Origin: JBDSSS01 sp038224055
GTDB lineage: Bacteria; Actinomycetota; Actinomycetes; Actinomycetales; Dermatophilaceae
Direction: 5' to 3'
DNA length: 17,431 bases
NCBI GenBank assembly: GCA_038224055.1
Contig: JBBRGO010000040.1
Location: 1-17,431, forward strand
A model generated the notes under the pieces. It had not been told where the DNA came from and did not search any database. It worked only from the letters and a program-made list of their open reading frames with translations. Positions 11,823-17,431 of this stretch are shown in pieces. Made by a program: the position numbers and the translations under genes. The first letter of the stretch is position 1; each line of letters begins with the position of its first letter.

Positions 11823-13340
11823 TCAGAGGCCGACGGCGTCGGCCGCCGTGTCGGCGGTCTGCCACCTCCGCAGCTCCGCGCCGGGCGCCCACGTCGAGTG
11901 GGTGCCGCTCGAGATGCGCTCCGGCAGACGGAGCCTGCACACCGGCCCGTCGGCCACCCGTGCCGCGTCGAGGACCACGGCATACGACGCGTCGGCGACC
12001 ATGTCAGTCGTCAGGGTGACGAGGTACCCGTCGTCCTCGGCCGTCCCCCCGACGCGTGGGGCCATGGCGGTCTCGCTCCCGTAGACCCCGTCCCCGAAGG
12101 AGTATCGCTCCTCGGAGCCGGTCAGCACGTCGTGCTTGACGAGCCCGTCGAAGAGGAACCACGCCGGCTTGCCCGAGGCGGCATACGTGTAGCGGTGCTG
12201 TCGGCCGGCGAGGGCGCCGTTGATCATCCCGAACTCGGTGATCGAGTCGCTGAGTGGCTGCTCCCTGACGAGTCCGGTCGAGAGGTCGAGCCGCCACCGG
12301 TGCAGCCGGGACTGCATCCGGTCGAGAGCGAGGAAGCGGAAGGCCCGCTGCCACGTGTTGCCCATGCCGTTGTCCGCCGGCTCCGGGTCGCCCTCGAAGA
12401 AGCCGTCCAGCACGATCTCGTCGCCGTCCTCGTAGGCGTTGACGAAGTGGAGCACGTAGGTCGACTCGGCCTCGAACCACCTGATGTCAGAGGTCTGTCC
12501 GCGGCGGGGGACGACCGCGAAGCGGGTCGGCAGGTCGGGGTGGAAGCGCGCGACGTGAGCTCCCTTGGCGAGCAGGTCCGGCTCCCAGAACAGCGGGAAG
12601 TCGCCCAGGATCGCGTAGTTGTCGGTGAAGGCCATGTCGTGGGGCAGTCGCGGCCCCGGCAGCGGTACGTCGATGTAGTGGACGAGCTCGTTGTGCGCGT
12701 CGACGACGCCGTAGTGCATGAAGGGCGCCCCCTTGCCGTAGTTGAAGAACAGCATCTCGCCCGCCCGGTCGTCGACCTTCGGGTGCGCGGAGACGCCCCA
12801 CTCGAAGGGGAAGCGGCCGTTCCACGACTCCTTGCCCATCGTCTCCGCGGACATCGGGTCGACGCGGTAGAGGTCACCGCACTGGTAGAAGCTGGTGAGG
12901 GCCGTCCCGCGGTGCACGACGACGTCGGTGCTCGACGCGTCCTTCATCCGGCCCCGGGCACCCCAGCCGTGGCCGGGGACCGAGAGCGACGGTGGCTCGG
13001 CGAGCCCCGCCCAGAGCGCCCGCCCCTCGGCCGTCTCCTTGGCCAGACCGTCGGTGCGGACGAAACGGTTGCGGTAGAAGGCTTTCCCGTCGCGAAACCC
13101 GACGACGTGGATCATCCCGTCACCGTCGAACGGGTGGTAGCTCTTCAGAGACGGGTGGAGCGGGTTCTCGGTGTTGCGCAGGTAGACGCCGTCGAGGTCC
13201 GTCGGGATCTCCCCTTCGACGACCTCGAGGTCGTCGGCCTTCCACTCCGTGGTCTGCGGCCGCCACGGGCCGGTCCGGTAGGGGTGGTCGTCGTCCGCCG
13301 GGAGGGTGGACAGCAGCCGACCCACGACCTCGACATCCAT
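11823..13340 (-). CDS. carotenoid cleavage oxygenase (RPE65 family)
   Basis: A 505-residue non-haem iron(II) dioxygenase that splits a carbon-carbon double bond in carotenoids, apocarotenoids or stilbenes. The four iron-binding histidines are in the expected contexts: H186 (SAHPKVD), H234 (PHDMAFTDN), H298 (LHFVNAYEDGD) and H481 (SGTHSTWAP). The N-terminal GVYLRNTENP (51-60) and FDGDGMIH (71-78) are family motifs. Length is typical. The start ATG at 13340 is preceded by GGAGGGGG (13354-13347) 7 bases upstream. It lies 49 bases after the PHP gene. No carotenoid-synthesis genes are present here, so the substrate cannot be told. Membrane segments are absent; such enzymes dip into membranes to take lipophilic substrates. 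Confidence 0.94.
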   Translation of the reverse strand: MDVEVVGRLLSTLPADDDHPYRTGPWRPQTTEWKADDLEVVEGEIPTDLDGVYLRNTENPLHPSLKSYHPFDGDGMIHVVGFRDGKAFYRNRFVRTDGLAKETAEGRALWAGLAEPPSLSVPGHGWGARGRMKDASSTDVVVHRGTALTSFYQCGDLYRVDPMSAETMGKESWNGRFPFEWGVSAHPKVDDRAGEMLFFNYGKGAPFMHYGVVDAHNELVHYIDVPLPGPRLPHDMAFTDNYAILGDFPLFWEPDLLAKGAHVARFHPDLPTRFAVVPRRGQTSDIRWFEAESTYVLHFVNAYEDGDEIVLDGFFEGDPEPADNGMGNTWQRAFRFLALDRMQSRLHRWRLDLSTGLVREQPLSDSITEFGMINGALAGRQHRYTYAASGKPAWFLFDGLVKHDVLTGSEERYSFGDGVYGSETAMAPRVGGTAEDDGYLVTLTTDMVADASYAVVLDAARVADGPVCRLRLPERISSGTHSTWAPGAELRRWQTADTAADAVGL

Positions 13341-13389
13341 GGGCGACCCCCTCCGCTCCCAGTAGAGCAGTCGTGCTGCGCTCGTGCAA

Positions 13390-14259
13390 TCAGGGTCGCA
13401 GGACGGGTGTCACGCCGCTCGACAGCGACTCGATGGCCGCGAGCACCCCCGGCGCCGTCGTGTTCTCCGCGAGACGGTTCTGCTTGCCGGCTCCGTGGTA
13501 GTCGCTCGAGCCGGTGAGCAGCAGCCCGTGTCGCACCGCGAGGCGCTCGCAGCGGGCGACCTCCGCCGGGCCGTGGTCCCGGTGGTAGGCCTCGAGCCCC
13601 GCGAGGCCGGCGGTGCAGAGCCGCTCCACGAGCTCGTCGGTGACGCCCGGACCCCGCGTGCGGGTGAACGGGTGCGCGAGCACCGGGACCCCACCGGCCG
13701 CGCGGACGAGCTCGACCGCTCGCACCGGGTCCGGCGCGTAGTGGGCGACGTAGTAGGGCGAGTCGTCGGTGAGCCAGTCGGTGAAGGCCTCGTCGCGGTG
13801 CGCGATGGTGCCGTTCGCGATGAGCGCGTCGGCGATGTGTGGTCGCCCTGCCGTCGCTCCCGCAGCGACCTGCGCGACGACCTCCTCATAGGTGAGCGGT
13901 ATGCCGTCTGCGGCCATCAGGTCGACCATCCGCGCGAGCCGAGTGTCGCGGGAGTGCCGGGCCCGCGCCAGCTCCCCCTCGAGAGCCGGGTCCTCGGAGT
14001 CGGTGAGGTAGCCGAGCAGGTGGACGGAGGCCTCGGCGTGGACCGTCGAGACCTCGATGCCGCGCACCAGGGCCACCCCGGTCGCGCGGGCCGCGGCCAC
14101 CGCCTCGTCCCAGCCGGCGACCGTGTCGTGGTCGGTGATGGCAACGACGTCGACACCGGCCGCGCGGGCCGCGGCGACGAGGTCGGCCGGCGTCTGGGTG
14201 CCGTCCGAGTAGGCGGAGTGCGTGTGCAGGTCGATGACCGGCGGCCCGGGTGGCGTCAC
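13390..14259 (-). CDS. PHP-domain phosphoesterase
   Basis: A 289-residue metal-dependent phosphoesterase of the PHP family, similar to stand-alone members such as RNase AM/YciV and 3',5'-nucleotide phosphatases. Metal-site residues are present in order: H12 and H14 (DLHTHSAYSDG) with D19, D43-H44 (ITDHDT), E69 (GIEVS), H80, H196 (LAHPF), D253 and H255 (SSDYHGAGK). No polymerase domain is attached. The start is GTG at 14259, chosen because it gives a short lead into the first PHP motif and TAGTCT lies exactly 6 bases upstream, while no Shine-Dalgarno sequence exists. A large hairpin lies immediately upstream, so it heads its own transcript. The substrate is probably a nucleotide or RNA 5' end; this is inferred from the family. 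Confidence 0.92.
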   Translation of the reverse strand: MTPPGPPVIDLHTHSAYSDGTQTPADLVAAARAAGVDVVAITDHDTVAGWDEAVAAARATGVALVRGIEVSTVHAEASVHLLGYLTDSEDPALEGELARARHSRDTRLARMVDLMAADGIPLTYEEVVAQVAAGATAGRPHIADALIANGTIAHRDEAFTDWLTDDSPYYVAHYAPDPVRAVELVRAAGGVPVLAHPFTRTRGPGVTDELVERLCTAGLAGLEAYHRDHGPAEVARCERLAVRHGLLLTGSSDYHGAGKQNRLAENTTAPGVLAAIESLSSGVTPVLRP

Positions 14260-14271
14260 CGGCCCAGACTA
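14260..14271 (-). promoter_or_regulatory. -10 hexamer of a leaderless PHP transcript
   Basis: TAGTCT (14271-14266 on the minus strand), 6 bases, then GTG at 14259. The expected -35 position falls in the flanking terminator stem and has no match. Confidence 0.55.
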
Positions 14272-14276
14272 CGGCC

Positions 14277-14351
14277 GCGGCCGGCCGGCCGGGCTTCGGG
14301 GAGCTCCTTCGGCACGTGGCCCCGAGGAATCTCCCCGAACCCGCCGGCCGC
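14277..14351 (-). terminator. composite terminator after the MaoC-like gene
   Basis: Nested stems: outer GCGGCCGGC (14277-14285) with GCCGGCCGC (14343-14351), middle TTCGGGGAG (14295-14303) with CTCCCCGAA (14331-14339), and inner TCCTTCGG (14305-14312) with CCGAGGA (14322-14328, one bulge). It begins 14 bases after the MaoC stop and ends 6 bases before the PHP -10 element. Confidence 0.7.
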
Positions 14352-14365
14352 GCCGATCGGTGGTG

Positions 14366-14908
14366 TCAGGCGTCGGAGCCGACGGTCCGGCCGGGCCAGT
14401 TCCGGTCGACGACCGGCTCCGGGCGGCCGGGTTGGTCCCCCCCGCGGGCGTCGAGGTAGGAGTCCTTGGGCACCATCACCTTCCGGCGGAAGATGCACAC
14501 CACGGTCCCGTCCTGCGTGTAGCCGATCGTCTCGACGTGGACGACGCCCCGGTCGTCCTTGCTCGTCGACTCCCGTTTGTCGAGCACCGTCGTCTCGCCG
14601 TAGAGGGTGTCGCCGTGGAAGGTCGGGGCGACGTGGCGCAGCGACTCCACCTCGAGGTTGGCGATGGCCTTGCCGGAGACGTCGGCCACCGACATGCCGA
14701 GCAGCAGCGAGTAGACGTAGTTGCCGACGACGACGTTGCGGCCGAACTGCGTCGAGCCCTCGGCGTAGTGGGCGTCGAGGTGGAGCGGGTGGTGGTTCAT
14801 CGTCAGCAGGCAGAACAGGTGGTCGTCGTACTCCGTGACCGTCTTGCCGGGCCAGTGCTTGTAGACCGCGCCGACCTCGAACTCCTCGTAGCTGCGCCCG
14901 AACTGCAT
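14366..14908 (-). CDS. MaoC-like hot-dog fold acyl-CoA hydratase/dehydratase
   Basis: A 180-residue hot-dog protein of the MaoC dehydratase family, which adds or removes water at enoyl-CoA or related esters. The family motif normally reads SGDxNPxHxD; here it is TMNHHPLHLD (36-45), so the catalytic histidine H43 and D45 remain but the catalytic aspartate is N38 and the following asparagine H40. This variant resembles the mesaconyl-CoA hydratase-like subgroup. Other family features are FGRNVVVGNYVYSLLLGMSV (55-74) and HVAPTFHGDTLYGETTVL (92-109). The start is ATG at 14908, decided by AAAGGAG 5 bases upstream. It lies 109 bases after ThrE and before a strong terminator. The C-terminal 25 residues are disordered. 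The substrate is unknown. Confidence 0.88.
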   Translation of the reverse strand: MQFGRSYEEFEVGAVYKHWPGKTVTEYDDHLFCLLTMNHHPLHLDAHYAEGSTQFGRNVVVGNYVYSLLLGMSVADVSGKAIANLEVESLRHVAPTFHGDTLYGETTVLDKRESTSKDDRGVVHVETIGYTQDGTVVCIFRRKVMVPKDSYLDARGGDQPGRPEPVVDRNWPGRTVGSDA

Positions 14909-14913
14909 GCCCA

Positions 14914-14920
14914 CTCCTTT
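14914..14920 (-). promoter_or_regulatory. ribosome-binding site that sets the MaoC start
   Basis: AAAGGAG on the minus strand, 5 bases before ATG at 14908, close to the ideal anti-16S match. It rules out the longer open frame reaching 15070. Confidence 0.85.
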
Positions 14921-14965
14921 GACCGACCCCGTGCGTGACGAACGCTCCCAGCCTGCCCCAGCGAG

Positions 14966-14991
14966 CGGCATACGGACACCGTCGGATGCCG
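14966..14991 (-). terminator. possible hairpin between ThrE and MaoC genes
   Basis: CGGCATACGG (14966-14975), loop ACA, CCGT (14979-14982), a 3-base bulge, then ATGCCG (14986-14991). Ten pairs in all, 27 bases after the ThrE stop. The bulge and lack of a T tract make it uncertain. Confidence 0.4.
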
Positions 14992-15017
14992 TGTGCTTCC
15001 TCACGGTCACCCCCGGT

Positions 15018-16562
15018 CTACGAGCCGGGCGTCCCACGCCGGCGCGGCCGCGGCACGGAACGGAGCTCACCGGTGTCGGAGAGCATCAGCGAGCGACGCG
15101 CCCGCTGGCTCGAGCCGCGCGGCATCGGCGCCCCGGTGGCGGGCATCGGCCGCAGGCCGGCGAGGCGCGCGACGACGAGGCTGGCGAAGTAGGCGCCCAG
15201 CGACACCCCCGCCGCCAGGCCGAGACCGAGGCCGAATGCCTGGGCGAGGGTCGGGAGGCCGTCGTTGAAGCCGGTGCGGTCCGGGTTGGTGACGATGAGC
15301 GAGATGCCTTGGTAGGCGAGGCGTCCCGGGAGCAGCGGCACGATGGCTGCCGTCGTCACCGCGAGGGCCGAGACGTGCAGCCGTCGGGCGAGCAGCCGGG
15401 AGCCGAAGCCGATCGCCATCGCCGCTCCGGAGGAGGCCGTGATGGCGCCCAGCCCGAGCTGCTCCCCCACGGCGAGCATGATCCAGCCGAGCCCCCCGGC
15501 CAGTCCGGCAGCGGCGACCGCCCGTCCGCTCGCGTAGGACGAGACGGCGAACGCCGTGGCGATGACGGCCGCGCAGAGCACCTGGACGACGAGGTCGTCG
15601 GTGAGCCGCGTCATCGAGCTGATCGCGATGGGGAAGCCCAGCCGCTGCCCGACCGCCAGCACCACCGCGATGCCCACCGCGATCCCGAGCGAGAGCACGA
15701 CGACCTCGAAGGCGCGCGCGCCCGCCGTGACGTAGTAGCCCTCGAGGGCGTCCTCCGCGGCCCCGACGACCGACATCCCCGACAGGAGCAGGACGATCCC
15801 GGCGGCGACGACGAGGGACGGGGACACGCTGCCGAAGAAGGAGATCCCCGCCGACTGCGCGACGACGACGAGCGTGGCGACCGCCGTCGGGATCGCGGCC
15901 CCGACGCACTGGCCGAAGAAGGAGGCGACCCCGGCGCTGCTCAGCCACGTCAGCACCCGACCGACGATCGTCGCGGTGACGAAGCTGAGCATGACGATGA
16001 ACGGTCCGCCACCGACGAGCCCGGCCGCTGCCGCCGCGAGGACACCCCCGGAGACGACGACGAGCCAGCGGCGGTACGGGTGCGGCGACTGGAGCAACGA
16101 GTCGAAGCGGACCAGCGCCTCGTCGACGTCGATCGGCTCGCGGGACAGCTCGAGGATGAGGCCGCGCAGGCGCTCGAGCCGGGTGAAGTCCTGCACCCGG
16201 AAGCGCACGATCCGCATGACGGTGATCGGGTCGGCGTGCGGCCCGCGGTGGTAGGAGACGGTGACGGAGGTGTAGGTGACGTCGACGTGGACGGACGTCA
16301 GCCCGTACGCCCGCGTGAGGAGTAGCACCGTGGCCGTGACGTCGGCTGCCGCGGCGCCGGTCGAGAGCATCGCCACGCCGGCCCGCATCGACAGGTCGAT
16401 GACGGCCTGCGCGGTGTGCCGTTCGACGTCGTCCGAGCCGGTCCAGACGAGGATCTCGTCGGTCGGCGGTCCGGTGGGGACGATCGCCTTGCGGGTGCTC
16501 GCGCGGAGGGAGGGCCGAGCCATCCGAGTGGTCGGCCGGCGGGTGCGATCGGTGCGGGCCAC
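15018..16562 (-). CDS. ThrE-family threonine/serine exporter
   Basis: A 514-residue membrane protein in which the two ThrE/DUF1212 and ThrE_2 (DUF3815) halves are fused, as in corynebacterial ThrE, which exports threonine and serine using the proton gradient. The soluble N-terminal domain (about 35-160) has the family motifs AVIDLSMRAGVAMLSTGAA-type helix (53-71) and a conserved strand VHVDVTYTSVTVSY (91-104). About ten hydrophobic segments follow from 165 to 465. LLPGRLAYQGI (410-420) is the conserved second-half motif. The tail is basic. The start is GTG at 16562 because TACAGT lies exactly 6 bases upstream; the ATG 13 codons later is an alternative but has no ribosome-binding site. It is divergent from the aminopeptidase P gene with 53 bases between. 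Substrate is assigned by family only. Confidence 0.9.
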   Translation of the reverse strand: MARTDRTRRPTTRMARPSLRASTRKAIVPTGPPTDEILVWTGSDDVERHTAQAVIDLSMRAGVAMLSTGAAAADVTATVLLLTRAYGLTSVHVDVTYTSVTVSYHRGPHADPITVMRIVRFRVQDFTRLERLRGLILELSREPIDVDEALVRFDSLLQSPHPYRRWLVVVSGGVLAAAAAGLVGGGPFIVMLSFVTATIVGRVLTWLSSAGVASFFGQCVGAAIPTAVATLVVVAQSAGISFFGSVSPSLVVAAGIVLLLSGMSVVGAAEDALEGYYVTAGARAFEVVVLSLGIAVGIAVVLAVGQRLGFPIAISSMTRLTDDLVVQVLCAAVIATAFAVSSYASGRAVAAAGLAGGLGWIMLAVGEQLGLGAITASSGAAMAIGFGSRLLARRLHVSALAVTTAAIVPLLPGRLAYQGISLIVTNPDRTGFNDGLPTLAQAFGLGLGLAAGVSLGAYFASLVVARLAGLRPMPATGAPMPRGSSQRARRSLMLSDTGELRSVPRPRRRGTPGS

Positions 16563-16574
16563 CCCTGAACTGTA
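16563..16574 (-). promoter_or_regulatory. -10 hexamer of a leaderless ThrE transcript
   Basis: TACAGT (16574-16569 on the minus strand), 6 bases, then GTG at 16562. The same hexamer and spacing precede pgmB. No -35 match. Confidence 0.55.
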
Positions 16575-16603
16575 TGCCGCTCGGTCCTCGGCGCCGCACG
16601 TGC

Positions 16604-16609
16604 CACCAT
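16604..16609 (+). promoter_or_regulatory. weak -10 hexamer before the aminopeptidase P gene
   Basis: CACCAT lies exactly 6 bases before GTG at 16616. It keeps the A and T of TAnnnT but not the first T. With the ThrE -10 on the other strand, both promoters fit in 53 bases. Confidence 0.3.
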
Positions 16610-16615
16610 GGACGG

Positions 16616-17431
16616 GTGATGAGCGAAGACCAGAAGAAGTCAGAGAACCGCGCCCGCCCGACCACCGACGAGTTCCGCGCCTTCGTGGCGAGCGGCTGGT
16701 CACCTCGCCCGGAGGGCAGCACCCCACGGTCCGAGGCGGCCCGCTTCACCCCCGCCCGACGTGAGGCCGTGAGTGCCCGCTTCCCCGGCGAGTGCCTCGT
16801 CGTGCCGGCCGGCGGGCTGAAGGTCCGCAGCAACGACTGCGACTACGTCTTCCGTCCGCACAGCGCCTTCGCGCACGTCACCGGGCTCGGCGGCGACCGC
16901 GAGCCCGACGCCGTCCTCGTGCTCGAGCCGCGCGACGGCGGGGGTCACGAGGCCGTCCTCTACTTTCGTCCCCTATCCGGTCGCGACACCGACGAGTTCT
17001 TCGGCGACGCCCGCTACGGCGAGTTCTGGGTCGGGGCCCGGCCGACGATCGAGGACGTCGAGTCCGAGCTCGGGATCAGTGCCCGCCACATCGACGAGTT
17101 CGCCGACGCCGTCGCCAAGGACGCGGGCGAGGTCGCGGTCCGCGTCGTGCGGGACGCCGACCCCGAGGTCGCGGCCACCGTCGACCGAGCCCGGGCCAGC
17201 TCGGCCGCCGACGCGCAGTCCGCCGAGGCCGGTCAGGAGAGCACCCGACAGACCGACGACGAGCTGGCGGCCTTCCTCTCCCACCTGCGCATGGTCAAGG
17301 ACGAGTGGGAGGTCGAGCAGATGCGCTCGGCGGTCGAGGGCACCCACCTCGGCTTCGACGCCGTCATCGCCGGCCTGCCCGAGGCCGTGCGCCGGGGCCG
17401 CGGCGAGCGATGGGTCGAGGGAGTCTTCGGG
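16616..17431 (+). CDS. pepP: Xaa-Pro aminopeptidase (aminopeptidase P), N-terminal part
   Basis: The first 272 residues of an M24 metallopeptidase that removes N-terminal residues preceding proline; the gene runs off the right edge. The AMP_N domain is visible: RREAVSARFPGECLVVPAG (48-66), SNDCDYVFRPHSAFAHVTG (72-90) and VLYFRP. Then comes LRMVKDEWEVEQMRSAVEGT (224-243), the linker helix found before the pita-bread catalytic domain, and GERWVEGVFG at the edge. Metal ligands would lie outside the window. Two adjacent starts exist, GTG at 16616 and ATG at 16619; the first has a CACCAT hexamer 6 bases upstream and neither has a Shine-Dalgarno sequence. The N-terminal 45 residues are charged and variable, as in other actinobacterial homologues. 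It is divergent from the ThrE gene. Confidence 0.9.
   Translation, partial: MMSEDQKKSENRARPTTDEFRAFVASGWSPRPEGSTPRSEAARFTPARREAVSARFPGECLVVPAGGLKVRSNDCDYVFRPHSAFAHVTGLGGDREPDAVLVLEPRDGGGHEAVLYFRPLSGRDTDEFFGDARYGEFWVGARPTIEDVESELGISARHIDEFADAVAKDAGEVAVRVVRDADPEVAATVDRARASSAADAQSAEAGQESTRQTDDELAAFLSHLRMVKDEWEVEQMRSAVEGTHLGFDAVIAGLPEAVRRGRGERWVEGVFG

Noticed and set aside
11893..11904. Fourth copy of the GTCGAGTGGG repeat inside the carotenoid oxygenase
   Set aside because: It matches only 10 bases and encodes the conserved iron ligand region around H481, so chance similarity in coding sequence is the simplest explanation.
9518..12019. Plus-strand open frame of 833 codons
   Set aside because: Antisense shadow of ADH, parA, the RecB-like gene and the end of the carotenoid oxygenase, all of which have intact catalytic motifs on the minus strand.
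14907..16325. Plus-strand frame rich in Asp, Arg and Glu opposite ThrE
   Set aside because: Shadow frame of a gene with about ten clear membrane segments on the minus strand.

Overview
The window is very GC-rich, densely coded DNA with many GTG starts, short intergenic gaps and actinobacterial families (DUF3107, orphan ParA, DEAD-box helicase with an RG-rich tail, MoeZ). It looks like the chromosome of a high-GC actinobacterium. I think a member of the Micrococcales, perhaps Intrasporangiaceae-like, is plausible, but the genus is not shown by the sequence. No tRNA, rRNA, CRISPR array, transposase or phage gene was seen.

Layout. Left block (1-5300): a 3'-truncated moeZ/moeB on the minus strand, then divergently a TetR regulator, a DUF3107 protein and a GlsB/YeaQ-type small membrane protein, a convergent ferritin-like protein, and a DEAD-box RNA helicase. 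From memory, moeZ - TetR - DUF3107 - ferritin-like - RhlE helicase - ParA follows the order of Mycobacterium tuberculosis Rv3206c-Rv3213c, so this is conserved actinobacterial chromosome. Middle block (5374-9858, minus): a beta-phosphoglucomutase followed 9 bases later by a GH65 disaccharide phosphorylase, a two-gene route from an alpha-disaccharide through beta-glucose 1-phosphate to glucose 6-phosphate, plus a zinc alcohol dehydrogenase with its own candidate promoter and a strong terminator hairpin. Right block (9977-16562, minus): orphan ParA ATPase, RecB-like nuclease with a four-cysteine Fe-S signature, carotenoid oxygenase, PHP phosphoesterase, MaoC-like hydratase and a ThrE-type exporter. 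Divergent from ThrE is the start of an aminopeptidase P that runs off the right edge.

The most consistent unexpected signal is regulatory. Six genes (moeZ, ferritin-like, beta-PGM, RecB-like, PHP, ThrE) have a TAnnnT hexamer exactly 6 bases before the start codon and no usable Shine-Dalgarno sequence, the signature of leaderless mRNAs. Two more starts (pepP, parA) have weaker versions. The remaining genes with clear Shine-Dalgarno sequences (TetR, DUF3107, GlsB-like, helicase, ADH, carotenoid oxygenase, MaoC) do not show it. Other points: a three-copy intergenic repeat at 11720-11803, paired palindromes and a sigma-R/sigma-H-like promoter before the alcohol dehydrogenase, a leader of about 180 bases on the helicase gene, and several near-perfect GC-rich terminator hairpins. 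I did not find a convincing new multi-gene system; most genes belong to known families.
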